Shown here piece after piece: positions 50,573 to 59,868 of a stretch of 64,000 bases of DNA; position 1 is the stretch's first letter, and each line of letters begins with the position of its first letter. The position numbers and the translations under genes were made by a program. The stretch lies in contig NZ_JAECVR010000004.1 of the NCBI RefSeq assembly GCF_016055185.1, forward strand, positions 62,001 to 126,000. The letters run 5' to 3'. This stretch comes from Paenactinomyces guangxiensis (lineage in GTDB: Bacteria; Bacillota; Bacilli; Thermoactinomycetales; Thermoactinomycetaceae). The notes under the pieces were generated by a model, which was not told the DNA's origin, ran no database searches, and was given only the letters and a program-made list of their open reading frames with translations.

Positions 50573-52060
50573 TCACAGGCGTCTTTGTGCATACTTTGCC
50601 AGCACAGGATGGTTCTCTTTTAGCTCCCTGTACAGCTGTTCAAATGTTTCCCGTATATCCCACTGTGCCTCCGGGGAAGTACGCAGGTTGATCAGATGGT
50701 ACAATTCCCACAGGCTTGCTGTAGCTGTTACCTGGCGGTGGTGGGCATTGGTGATACAGTAGGGAGCGAGAAGCGGGTTCCATGCTTCCATTTCCTGGTA
50801 AATTTGTTCTGCCTCAGACATAAAGGTTTGGAACAGTTCTGTCAAACCGGCTTCCTTTACATGAGGCGGGATGGTGTACCCCAGCCGGGTGGTCGGCTGT
50901 CCATAGCTGAAATGAGTGCGCCGGTTGTGTCGCAGCAGTTGATGCCAGTTGGCCTCCGAGATTTTCATCTCCATCTGGTAGGTAAGGTGTTGCAATTCGT
51001 CTGTTGGGTTATCAAAGAAGCGCAACCGGGAAAGAGCCAGATCCGCGATCTGTTCATGTTCCGCCAAAGATAGATGGCGGGAGGCTTCCTCTGCTTTTTC
51101 ATAGGAGAGGGAGCACTGGCTGAGCAGTAACCGGGCTGTCAACATTTCCAGTGCTTCCCGATAGCCCGGCATACGTGTAAAGCGGGCACGGGGACCTGTT
51201 ACCGGATAGGGAGTTGCCTGAACCGAATCCCATCTCAACTGTAAATGCTCCCTCGTTTGAATAAGATAGTCATTTGGTTTTACATATTTGAGTAACGTGG
51301 GGATCACCCGGCTGATTTCCCGTTCCATCTCTCGTGCGAGCCGGTGGCATTCTTCATAGCGGCTGGAAAGAAGTTGTACCAGAGTATCGCGTAAGGCCCG
51401 TCCATTTCCGGTCATCCCCAGATTGGTCAGCGTACTTAGAGTGAGTACATAACGAGCGTCTTCAAAAGCAATTTTCTCCACCCGCAATTGGAAGGCACGG
51501 TCAGATTCATGTTCTGTTTGGGACAGGGATTTTAACAGAAATTTTTTTAATCCCGACATCAGTTGTTCGTAGACATCATACGCTTTTTCATGAAGAGTGA
51601 GGTATTTGGCTTTCATCTCCGGTTGTCGGTCCAGCCCGGCGGGTATGTAAAATTCCCCTCGTCTGGGTCTCTGGTAGCGCTGGCTGTACTCAGTAAAACT
51701 GTTAAATGAATTGGCCAGCTCCAATTCAGCCGAGGCCAGCCGGCTGATTTTTTCAATCCCGATATGAGCGACGGCATGTTCGGCTACGCTGCTGTGGCCG
51801 TAACCGACGACCCACTTTTCGTGAAAGCGGGAAGCTTTCTCTGAATAAGCGGTAGCCATCCCTCCACTCTGCTCATTCACTGCCAGTTCATCATCTGCGA
51901 GCAGTTTGGCCAGGTTTTCGCGAAACCCGGCCGGACTGCGGCTGACATATGCAAAAATGACGGCGATCACTTCTTCCGGCAGATTGTAGATGGTATATAC
52001 ATTTTGGTCGAGATTTGACACATACCGGGTCAAATCCACGTTTGGTTCCGTTCTCAACAT
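50573..52060 (-). CDS. Two-lobed ThyX-like (flavin-dependent thymidylate synthase family) protein
   Basis: 495 residues, twice the usual ThyX length. The N-lobe has VVGYGHSSVAEHAVAHIGIE and SFTEYSQRY, which matches the second half of the ThyX motif RHRxxSxxxxSxR, but the RHR itself is replaced by ANS. The C-lobe carries LLRHNRRTHFSYGQP, a partial version. This is a known double-domain branch of the family; whether it makes dTMP is doubtful given the missing arginines. ATG 52060 follows GGGGGG by 4 bases. Confidence 0.75.
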   Translation of the reverse strand: MLRTEPNVDLTRYVSNLDQNVYTIYNLPEEVIAVIFAYVSRSPAGFRENLAKLLADDELAVNEQSGGMATAYSEKASRFHEKWVVGYGHSSVAEHAVAHIGIEKISRLASAELELANSFNSFTEYSQRYQRPRRGEFYIPAGLDRQPEMKAKYLTLHEKAYDVYEQLMSGLKKFLLKSLSQTEHESDRAFQLRVEKIAFEDARYVLTLSTLTNLGMTGNGRALRDTLVQLLSSRYEECHRLAREMEREISRVIPTLLKYVKPNDYLIQTREHLQLRWDSVQATPYPVTGPRARFTRMPGYREALEMLTARLLLSQCSLSYEKAEEASRHLSLAEHEQIADLALSRLRFFDNPTDELQHLTYQMEMKISEANWHQLLRHNRRTHFSYGQPTTRLGYTIPPHVKEAGLTELFQTFMSEAEQIYQEMEAWNPLLAPYCITNAHHRQVTATASLWELYHLINLRTSPEAQWDIRETFEQLYRELKENHPVLAKYAQRRL

Positions 52061-52181
52061 CAATCCCCCCATTCATTCTATTGTAACAGATTCCCTTTTT
52101 GCTTTTATATCCACTTTGGCAGCATTTTCGGCAAATGGACAAACCTGTCGGCATACATTTGGGACGAGGAGGGAAAGCCCC

Positions 52182-52928
52182 ATGCCATTTCGCCGAAAAC
52201 GGATTGTTCGCAGGTCCCGCTCTTTTCGAGTCCCCAAAAGAGGCAGTCTCTTTTTTTTAGCGCTGGTGATCTTCATGGGATTTATGATTCAAATCCTGTG
52301 GATGATTGAAAGCAACCTTCATCCCATATTACTGGTGATCGCCAAGTCAAAGGTGAAAAACATTGCCCAGGAAGCGGTGACCAAAGGGATTCATGATCTG
52401 GAACGCTCTCTGGGAGATGAATTGAAGCAGACGATGACGGTCCAGAAAGACCCTGAGGGGCGGATTACATTTGTACAAATTGATTCAAAGGTTCAGGCAC
52501 AAATTTATAGACATATTTCCAGCCGCCTGACACAAGAGTTTAAACATCTGGAGGACCACCCGGTTGAGGTGCCGCTGGGACAAATACTGGAGAGCAATAT
52601 ATTTGCGCACTCCGGGCCTGATATCCCGATTCAATTGTGGCCAAAAGGAGCTGCCAAAGTTTCTATTATCCCCAAAATGGAGTCACATGGGATTAATACG
52701 GTAATGGTAGCTTTAACAGTCCGGATTCACAACGAAATGGGCCTGGTTGTTCCTTTTACTGAGAAAACTTTTTCGATTGATTATGAATATCCGGTTGCCT
52801 ATGCCGTAGTGGTGGGTGAAGTGCCGGAATACTACTTTTATAATGATCAGGGTGATATTAAAAAAGGGCAGGTCCAAACTTTGATGCCCCCGCCTCCTGT
52901 ACCGGCCTCGCCGCCAACGAAGAAATAA
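52182..52928 (+). CDS. yunB: Sporulation protein YunB
   Basis: 248 residues: basic N-terminus, one helix (GSLFFLALVIFMGFMIQILW), then an extracytoplasmic domain (AKSKVKNIAQEAVTKGIHDL; VEVPLGQILESNIFAHSGPD; PKMESHGINTVMVALTVRIH). YunB is a mother-cell sporulation membrane protein found in spore-forming Bacillales. ATG 52182 lies 8 bases after GGAGGG; the frame upstream is an artefact. The Pro-rich end is a local addition. Confidence 0.92.
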   Translation: MPFRRKRIVRRSRSFRVPKRGSLFFLALVIFMGFMIQILWMIESNLHPILLVIAKSKVKNIAQEAVTKGIHDLERSLGDELKQTMTVQKDPEGRITFVQIDSKVQAQIYRHISSRLTQEFKHLEDHPVEVPLGQILESNIFAHSGPDIPIQLWPKGAAKVSIIPKMESHGINTVMVALTVRIHNEMGLVVPFTEKTFSIDYEYPVAYAVVVGEVPEYYFYNDQGDIKKGQVQTLMPPPPVPASPPTKK

Positions 52929-52960
52929 AGCTGATGAATGCATGCATTTTCCAAGATGGT

Positions 52961-52989
52961 TGAAAGGACTTTTATAAAATAAATAGAAT
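52961..52989 (+). promoter_or_regulatory. SigA-type promoter of the peptide importer operon
   Basis: TTGAAA at 52961-52966, a 17-base spacer and TAGAAT at 52984-52989, about 95 bases before dppD. Confidence 0.6.
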
Positions 52990-53082
52990 ATAGTAGAATG
53001 GAATTATTGTTCCTTATTATAAAATAATTAAATTATGTTAACTCTTACCTATTTCAACCCACCGAAGCACGAGGTGATCTGT

Positions 53083-54069
53083 TTGACACAACCTGTGTTG
53101 GAAATTTCGCAACTAAAGCTGCATTTTTTTACGGACAAAGGGGTTGTAAAGGCGGTAGACGGGGTAGATCTCACAGTTAAGGAAGGAGAGATCGTCGGAC
53201 TTGTAGGAGAGTCCGGCTGTGGCAAAAGTGTCACTTCTCTTTCTGTTATGGGGTTGGTCCCACAACCACCGGGAAAAATTGTAGCCGGCTCGATCCGTTT
53301 TCAAGGAAAAGATCTTACCCATTGGAAAGCCCGTCAAATGCGAAGCATACGTGGGAATGAAATGGCGATGATCTTTCAGGAACCAATGACTTCTCTCAAT
53401 CCTCTGTTTACGATTGGAAATCAGTTGATCGAAGCGATTCGCACTCATCGTAAGTGTTCCAAGAAAGAAGCAATATCCATGGCGTTGCAGATGTTGGAAA
53501 AAGTGGGGATCAAACGTCCCGGTATTTTGAACGATTATCCGCATCAGTTGTCCGGCGGGATGAGGCAGCGGGTGATGATTGCCATGGCAATGGTATTAAA
53601 TCCCCGCCTTTTGATTGCCGATGAGCCGACAACAGCGTTGGATGTGACGATTCAAGCGCAGATTTTGGACTTGATGAAATCGTTGAACAAAGAGTTTGGT
53701 ACCGCTATTCTGCTTATCACACATGATTTGGGAGTGGTGGCGGAGATGTGTGACCGGGTGGTCGTCATGTATGCCGGCCAAGTGGTGGAAGAGACCGACC
53801 GGCACCGCTTGTACCGCGATCCCAAACATCCGTACACGCAGGGACTTCTCAAATCCATCCCCAAGCTGGATGACCAGAAAGAGCGCCTGTACTCCATCCG
53901 CGGACAAGTTCCCAACCCGCTCCAAATGCCACAGGGATGCCGGTTTGCACCACGCTGTGAATATGCGATGGAGATTTGCCGCCGGAAAGAACCACAGCTT
54001 CTCCCTGTAGAAAAAGAACATCTCAGCCGGTGCTGGCTGCATCAGGAGGAGAGTGAGAAGCAACCATGA
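53083..54069 (+). CDS. dppD: Peptide ABC transporter ATPase (DppD/OppD)
   Basis: 328 residues. Walker [17 protein letters not shown], signature LSGGMRQRV, Walker [14 protein letters not shown], and the C-terminal oligopeptide-transporter zinc or cysteine motif ([14 protein letters not shown]). TTG 53083 follows GAGGTG and is preferred to ATG 53035. First gene of a five-gene importer; overlaps dppF by 4 bases. Confidence 0.93.
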   Translation: MTQPVLEISQLKLHFFTDKGVVKAVDGVDLTVKEGEIVGLVGESGCGKSVTSLSVMGLVPQPPGKIVAGSIRFQGKDLTHWKARQMRSIRGNEMAMIFQEPMTSLNPLFTIGNQLIEAIRTHRKCSKKEAISMALQMLEKVGIKRPGILNDYPHQLSGGMRQRVMIAMAMVLNPRLLIADEPTTALDVTIQAQILDLMKSLNKEFGTAILLITHDLGVVAEMCDRVVVMYAGQVVEETDRHRLYRDPKHPYTQGLLKSIPKLDDQKERLYSIRGQVPNPLQMPQGCRFAPRCEYAMEICRRKEPQLLPVEKEHLSRCWLHQEESEKQP

Positions 54070-55052
54070 GCCAGACGACACCTTTATTGGAAGTACGCAA
54101 TCTGAAAAAATCATTTCCCATCCGCGGCGGAATTTTTGGCAGAAAATTGGGGGAAATCAAAGCAGTCGATGATGTCAGTTTTACGGTAAAAAATGGAGAA
54201 ACACTGGGTATTGTCGGCGAAAGCGGGTGTGGGAAATCAACGACCGGCAGGACGATTCTCCGCTTATATGAGCCGACCGGAGGAGAGGTGAAATTTGAAG
54301 GGAGATCACTTCTCCGGCTGGGAACCGAAGAAATGCGGCAGGCGAGAAGAGAGCTGCAGATGATATTTCAAGATCCCTTTGCTTCGCTCAATCCGCGGCA
54401 GAAAGTGGCGGACATTCTTGAAGAACCGTTGATCGTTCACAAGATGGGAGATGACCGGGAGCGCAAGGAACAGGTACAGGAATTACTCCGGGTTGTCGGG
54501 CTGGACAAGATGCATGCCGGCCGGTATCCGCATCAGTTCAGCGGAGGGCAGCGCCAGCGGATCGGCATCGCACGTGCCCTTTCAACCAAACCCAAGTTGA
54601 TTGTAGCAGATGAGCCTGTTTCTGCCCTGGATGTCTCCATCCAATCCCAGGTATTGAATCTGATGGCAGACCTCCAGGAGCAGTTTGAATTGGCCTACCT
54701 GTTTATTGCCCACGATCTCAGTGTGGTCAAGCATATCAGCGACCGCGTTGGAGTGATGTATCTCGGGCAGATGGTGGAACTTGCAGACCGTGAAGATCTT
54801 TACCGCAATCCTCTTCATCCTTATACCCAGGCTCTGATGTCTGCTGTCCCGATCCCCGATCCCGAGGTGAAAAAAGAGCGGATCATCCTGGGAGGAGATG
54901 TGCCGAGCCCGTCCAATCCTCCGAAAGGGTGTGCTTTTCATCCGCGCTGTCCACATGTGATGGAAATCTGTAAAGAAGTGAGGCCCGCCTTTGAAGATCA
55001 AGGCGGCGGGCATTTCGTCGCCTGCCACTTGATGAACAAAGCGGAAGTGTAA
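54066..55052 (+). CDS. dppF: Peptide ABC transporter ATPase (DppF/OppF)
   Basis: 328 residues. Walker [17 protein letters not shown], signature [12 protein letters not shown], Walker [14 protein letters not shown] and [14 protein letters not shown] at the C-terminus. It forms the heterodimeric motor with DppD. Confidence 0.94.
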   Translation: MSQTTPLLEVRNLKKSFPIRGGIFGRKLGEIKAVDDVSFTVKNGETLGIVGESGCGKSTTGRTILRLYEPTGGEVKFEGRSLLRLGTEEMRQARRELQMIFQDPFASLNPRQKVADILEEPLIVHKMGDDRERKEQVQELLRVVGLDKMHAGRYPHQFSGGQRQRIGIARALSTKPKLIVADEPVSALDVSIQSQVLNLMADLQEQFELAYLFIAHDLSVVKHISDRVGVMYLGQMVELADREDLYRNPLHPYTQALMSAVPIPDPEVKKERIILGGDVPSPSNPPKGCAFHPRCPHVMEICKEVRPAFEDQGGGHFVACHLMNKAEV

Positions 55053-55138
55053 TCCCATAGATGTTTAAGGGGGTGATGGGTCAAAGAGTCAAAGAAGTCT
55101 CATAAATCCAAACCGATCCATTTCAAGGGGGTAGACAG

Positions 55139-56752
55139 ATGAAAAAGAAAGTCTGGATCATCACACTGGCACTGCTATTTGTCTTATCATCTATTTTAGC
55201 CGGTTGTTCAGGAAACAAGCCTTCAAGTGCCAAATCCAAAACATTGATCTTTGGCCGCGGGGCAGATTCCAAGTTGCTGGACCCGGCTCAAGTGACTGAT
55301 GGCGAATCTTTGCATGTAACGGAACAGATCTTTGAAACCCTGGTCAAGTATGATAAAAAAACCACTGAGGTTCAGCCGCATCTGGCGGAAAGCTGGGAGA
55401 CCAGCCCGGATGGACTGGTATGGACTTTTAAGCTGAAGCAGGGGGTTAAATTCCACGACGGCACGCCTTTTAATGCAGAGGCAGTCGTTTATAACTTTAA
55501 CCGCTGGATGGACAAAAGCCACCCTGAACATAAAGGCGGCGAATTCCCTTACTATGGCTACATGTTTGGCGGCTACAAAGGTGACAAGGGTCACGTCATT
55601 AAAAGTGTAACCGCTGTAGACGAGCATACTGTGAAATTTGAGCTTAATTTTCCGCAGGGTCCTTTCTTGAGCAATCTGGCAATGCCGCCATTTGCAATCG
55701 CCTCACCGGCAGCTGTGAAAAAAGGCCCGGACCAGTTTGCGCAAAAACCCGAAGGGGGAGGAACGGGGCCGTTTAAATTTGTAGAATGGAAGAAAAATGA
55801 CTCCATCACGCTGGAGAAAAACAAAGAATACTGGGAAAAAGGGCTGCCCAAGCTGGATAAAGTCATCTTCAGGTCAATCCCGGATAATGCTGCCCGCTTT
55901 ACCGCTCTGCAATCCGGGGACATTGATATGATGGATGGGTTAAATCCCAACGATGTTCAGTTAATCAAAGGCAATAACAAATTAAAATTGTACGAACAGC
56001 CTGGTATGAACGTGGCTTATCTTGCCTTTAATACCCAGAAAAAACCGTTCGACAATCCTAAAGTGCGCCAGGCCTTAAACCATGCAACAAACAAAGAAGG
56101 CATTATTAAGAGTTTCTACGCGGGTATGGCCGTACCGGCAGTCAACCCGATGCCCGATATCATGTGGGGATATAACAAAAATATCAAAGATTATGAGTAT
56201 AACCTGGAAAAAGCAAAACAATTACTGGCGGAAGCCGGTTATCCCAACGGTTTTGAAGTGGAATTTTATGCGATGACGGAACCGCGCCCGTATATGCCGG
56301 ATGGTAAGAAAGTAGCCGAGTATATGGCTGAGGATTTCGCGAAAATCGGTGTGAAAACAAAAATTGTTACCTATGACTGGCAAACGTACTTAGACCGGAC
56401 GGGTAAAGGGGAGCATTCAATGGCCCTGATGGGGTGGAACGGAGATAACGGTGACCCTGATAACTTCCTCTATGTCCTGTTGGATAAAGATAATACCCGG
56501 ACACCGGATGCCGGGAATATTGCTTTCTATAAGAGTGACGAGCTGCATGATGTCTTAATTAAGGCACAACGCGCGACCAAGCAAGAGGAGCGCACACAGC
56601 TGTATATGAAAGCTCAGGAAATTATCAAGCGGGATGCTCCATGGGTTCCATTGGTTCACGCCACGGCACCGCTGGCTTCCAAAGCGGAGGTTACCGGGTT
56701 TGTTCCCCATCCCACCTCAAACGTTGATTTGCGTGAGGTAGATATAAAATAG
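55139..56752 (+). CDS. dppE: Peptide-binding lipoprotein (DppA/OppA family)
   Basis: 537 residues. Lipoprotein signal peptide with lipobox LAGC, then a family 5 solute-binding domain (SESWETSPDGLVWTFKLKQG; VRQALNHATNKEGIIKSFYA). The binding-pocket type (di- or oligopeptide) cannot be read from the sequence. It precedes the permease genes; a hairpin at 56766 can limit read-through, giving more binding protein than permease. Confidence 0.92.
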   Translation: MKKKVWIITLALLFVLSSILAGCSGNKPSSAKSKTLIFGRGADSKLLDPAQVTDGESLHVTEQIFETLVKYDKKTTEVQPHLAESWETSPDGLVWTFKLKQGVKFHDGTPFNAEAVVYNFNRWMDKSHPEHKGGEFPYYGYMFGGYKGDKGHVIKSVTAVDEHTVKFELNFPQGPFLSNLAMPPFAIASPAAVKKGPDQFAQKPEGGGTGPFKFVEWKKNDSITLEKNKEYWEKGLPKLDKVIFRSIPDNAARFTALQSGDIDMMDGLNPNDVQLIKGNNKLKLYEQPGMNVAYLAFNTQKKPFDNPKVRQALNHATNKEGIIKSFYAGMAVPAVNPMPDIMWGYNKNIKDYEYNLEKAKQLLAEAGYPNGFEVEFYAMTEPRPYMPDGKKVAEYMAEDFAKIGVKTKIVTYDWQTYLDRTGKGEHSMALMGWNGDNGDPDNFLYVLLDKDNTRTPDAGNIAFYKSDELHDVLIKAQRATKQEERTQLYMKAQEIIKRDAPWVPLVHATAPLASKAEVTGFVPHPTSNVDLREVDIK

Positions 56753-56765
56753 TTGAACAATTAAA

Positions 56766-56803
56766 AAGGTGGCATTGCAAGATGCAAGCAATGCCACTTT
56801 CTA
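56766..56803 (+). terminator. Attenuator-like hairpin between binding protein and permease
   Basis: Perfect 10-bp stem GTGGCATTGC/GCAATGCCAC (56769-56778 with 56788-56797) and a short T run. Confidence 0.65.
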
Positions 56804-56834
56804 CATATGGATTCCATGGGTGGTGAAATCAAAC

Positions 56835-57845
56835 ATGCTCGCTTATACAATCCGAAGAATTCTGATGCTGATCCCGGTGTTGATCGGGATGTCCATCATT
56901 ACATTTGCAATTGTCCATGCCATCCCAGGGGACCCTGCCAAAACCATTGTCGGGGATAAAGCAACTCCTGAACAGATTGCTGAAGTAAGGGAGAGTTTAG
57001 GTCTTAATAAGCCCGCCTATATCCAGTACTTTCATTACCTCGGTGACTTGTTGCAAGGAGATCTTGGTACATCCCTGACCAGGAAAGTGCCTATTTCAGA
57101 GGAAATCGGCCCCTTTTTGGCGGCGACGACGGAATTGGCTGTAGCCAGTTTGCTGATTGCGATCTTTTTCGGAGTGAATCTGGGGATTCTGTCGGCCTGG
57201 CGGCAAAACTCCTGGCTTGATTATAGCGCGATGTTAATCGCTCTGATCGGTGTGTCGATGCCGGTTTTCTGGCTCGGTTTGATGGAACAGTGGCTTTTTG
57301 CCCAGAATTTGGGATGGCTGCCGTCCAACGGGCGGGTGGATGCCCGGATGGGATTTGAAGGAATCACGGACTTTTATGTCATTGATGCCTTAATAACGGG
57401 AGATTTTGTATTTCTTACCGATGTGCTGACTCATCTGATTCTGCCAGCTGTGGCTTTAGGAACGATTCCGATGGCAATCATTGCCCGTATGACCCGCTCC
57501 AGCATGTTGGAAGTGATGAGATCGGATTATATCCGCACGGCCAGGGCAAAGGGGCTGTCAGAGTTCTGGGTGGTTTATAAACACACCTTAAAAAATGCCT
57601 GTATCCCCGTATTAACCGTTGCCGGTTTACAGCTGGGACTTCTTCTGGGGGGAGCAGTACTGACAGAAACGATCTTTAGCTGGCCGGGTGTTGGAAGGTA
57701 TATTTATGATGCGATCAATGCCCGGGATTATCCGGTGATCCAGTCGGGAATTTTGATATTGGCCACCATCTTTGTTGTCATTAACTTAATCGTCGATCTG
57801 TTGTATGCCTGGATCGACCCGAGAATTCAATACGGGAAGGAGTGA
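56835..57845 (+). CDS. dppB: Peptide ABC transporter permease (DppB)
   Basis: 336 residues, six helices. The N-terminus is the DppB type (MLAYTIRRILMLIPVLIGMS) and the permease EAA loop is TARAKGLSEFWVVYKHTLKN. ATG 56835 is preferred to 56769, which lies in the attenuator hairpin. GTG 56823 is an alternative. Confidence 0.92.
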   Translation: MLAYTIRRILMLIPVLIGMSIITFAIVHAIPGDPAKTIVGDKATPEQIAEVRESLGLNKPAYIQYFHYLGDLLQGDLGTSLTRKVPISEEIGPFLAATTELAVASLLIAIFFGVNLGILSAWRQNSWLDYSAMLIALIGVSMPVFWLGLMEQWLFAQNLGWLPSNGRVDARMGFEGITDFYVIDALITGDFVFLTDVLTHLILPAVALGTIPMAIIARMTRSSMLEVMRSDYIRTARAKGLSEFWVVYKHTLKNACIPVLTVAGLQLGLLLGGAVLTETIFSWPGVGRYIYDAINARDYPVIQSGILILATIFVVINLIVDLLYAWIDPRIQYGKE

Positions 57846-57851
57846 TTCTCC

Positions 57852-58772
57852 ATGTCATCTGAATCAAATATCGCTTCCATACCACCTGATCTTTCGTCCG
57901 GGCAATCGCCGGCACCTGACCACTCCTCCGGCTATGAAACACCTGTGAAGGACTTTATGCGTACCTTTTTTCGCCATAAATCAGCACTTATTGGAAGTAT
58001 TGTGGTCCTCTTTTTTATCCTTATGGCGATTTTCGCTCCGTTTATCGCTCCGTATGAATATACCGAACGCAGCGAAGACCGTTTGCAGCCTCCTTCAGCA
58101 GAGCATTGGTTTGGCACGGATGAAATGGGAAGAGATCTGTTCACCCGTGTTGTCTATGGTTCCCGCATTTCCCTGTGGGTTGGCTTTTTTGCCGTTTCCG
58201 GTTCCATTATCGTCGGCAGTTTTTTGGGATTGATTGCCGGTTTCTATGGTGGCGCAAGAGATACGATCATTTCGCGCTTATTTGATATCCTGCTCGCATT
58301 TCCGGGAATCCTGCTGGCCATTGCGATTGTAGCCATGCTGGGTCCGGGATTGAATAATGCCCTGATCGCAATTGCAATCATTAATATTCCTACCTTTGGG
58401 AGATTGATGCGCTCCCGGGTGTTTAGTGTCAAAGCAGAAGACTTTGTTTTAGCTGCCCGGGCGATCGGAATGAAAAACAGCCGAATTTTGTGGAAGCATA
58501 TTTTTCCCAACTGTTGGGCCCCGATCATGGTACAGGGAACTCTCGGCTTTGCCACTGCAGTCATTGAAGCGGCTGCTCTCGGCTTTCTCGGATTGGGAGC
58601 ACAACCGCCGGAGCCGGAGTGGGGAACGATGCTTTCCGATGCGAGACAATTTATCCAGCTCGCCCCCTGGACGATGATTTTTCCCGGCTTGGCGATGATG
58701 TTGACAGTGTTGGGCTTTAACTTGCTCGGAGACGGTCTGCGTGATATTTTTGATCCCCGGATGAAACAATAG
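57852..58772 (+). CDS. dppC: Peptide ABC transporter permease (DppC)
   Basis: 306 residues: cytoplasmic N-terminal extension, helix KSALIGSIVVLFFILMAIFA, conserved WFGTDEMGRDLFTRVVYGSR, and the EAA-type loop AARAIGMKNSRILWKHIFPN. It forms the membrane channel with DppB and closes the operon before the terminator at 58790. Confidence 0.94.
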   Translation: MSSESNIASIPPDLSSGQSPAPDHSSGYETPVKDFMRTFFRHKSALIGSIVVLFFILMAIFAPFIAPYEYTERSEDRLQPPSAEHWFGTDEMGRDLFTRVVYGSRISLWVGFFAVSGSIIVGSFLGLIAGFYGGARDTIISRLFDILLAFPGILLAIAIVAMLGPGLNNALIAIAIINIPTFGRLMRSRVFSVKAEDFVLAARAIGMKNSRILWKHIFPNCWAPIMVQGTLGFATAVIEAAALGFLGLGAQPPEPEWGTMLSDARQFIQLAPWTMIFPGLAMMLTVLGFNLLGDGLRDIFDPRMKQ

Positions 58773-58789
58773 AGGAGATATGGAAAAGT

Positions 58790-58828
58790 CAGAGTTCAGA
58801 AACAAGCAGACTGAACTCTGCTTTTTTT
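58790..58828 (+). terminator. Terminator of the peptide importer operon
   Basis: CAGAGTTCAG/CTGAACTCTG (58790-58799 with 58811-58820) followed by CTTTTTTT. Confidence 0.85.
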
Positions 58829-58939
58829 ACTTAACAATATAAATCCATGTCAAATATGGACAAGTTAAACATGATTCGACATCCATTTGGTAAAATAAAA
58901 AAGAAAATGTGACTATTCTCGACTTGGGGAGGACCGCCC

Positions 58940-59731
58940 ATGGCAAATGCACACGAGATTGATTACAAGATATATGGCGATGATATGCAGTTCGTAGAGA
59001 TTGAGCTGGACCCGCAAGAAAGCGTGATCGCTGAGGCGGGCAGTTTGATGATGATGGAAGACGGCATTCAGATGGAGACAATCTTCGGGGATGGGAGCGA
59101 CTCGGGCAAAGGCTTAATGGGCAAATTGTTTGGGGCCGGAAAACGGCTCCTCACAGGTGAAAGTTTATTTATGACCGTCTTTACTCACATGGGTCAAGGA
59201 AAGAAACATGTTTCCTTTGCTGCTCCCTACCCGGGAAAAATTATTCCGCTCAACCTGGCTGAACTGGGTGGAAAAGTTATTTGCCAAAAAGACGCTTTCC
59301 TGTGTGCGGCCAAAGGAGTATCGGTGGGAGTGGAGTTTCAACGCAAGCTGGGAACCGGATTCTTCGGCGGTGAAGGTTTTATCATGCAGAAATTAGAAGG
59401 AGACGGTTTAGGTTTTGTTCATGCCGGGGGTACCATCTTTGAAAAAGAACTGCAGCCGGGAGAACTGATCCGGATCGACACAGGATGTTTAGTAGCAATG
59501 ACACAGCATGTAGATTATAACATCGAATTTGTGGGCGGAGTCAAAACAGCTTTGTTTGGAGGGGAAGGTTTATTCTTTGCCACATTGAGAGGGCCGGGAA
59601 AAGTATGGGTGCAATCCTTGCCATTCAGCAGGCTCGCCAGCCGCGTCTTTGCCGCTGCACCGCAAGGAGGGGGAAGCAGCAAGGGGGAGGGCAGTATTTT
59701 AGGAGGGCTTGGTGACTTGTTTGAGGATTAA
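58940..59731 (+). CDS. AIM24/TIGR00266 family protein
   Basis: 263 residues of the TIGR00266 beta-helix family ([60 protein letters not shown]), with a Gly/Ser-rich end. Found widely in bacteria and related to mitochondrial AIM24; no biochemical function is established. ATG 58940 follows GGGGAGGA. Confidence 0.92.
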   Translation: MANAHEIDYKIYGDDMQFVEIELDPQESVIAEAGSLMMMEDGIQMETIFGDGSDSGKGLMGKLFGAGKRLLTGESLFMTVFTHMGQGKKHVSFAAPYPGKIIPLNLAELGGKVICQKDAFLCAAKGVSVGVEFQRKLGTGFFGGEGFIMQKLEGDGLGFVHAGGTIFEKELQPGELIRIDTGCLVAMTQHVDYNIEFVGGVKTALFGGEGLFFATLRGPGKVWVQSLPFSRLASRVFAAAPQGGGSSKGEGSILGGLGDLFED

Positions 59732-59791
59732 ATGCCCATAACAATCGCTTCCCGGAAAATATACCTTCCGAGGATTGTTAAAACAAAAGCA

Positions 59792-59830
59792 AGCACGTGA
59801 CAAAGGAAGATCTGTCTCGTGCTGCTTTTT
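59792..59830 (+). terminator. Terminator after the AIM24-like gene
   Basis: AGCACG/CGTGCT with further weak pairing inside (59792-59797 with 59818-59823), then GCTTTTT. Confidence 0.65.
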
Positions 59831-59868
59831 GATTGGAAAGGAAATTTCAAAAAGTGGGGAAGCAGATT

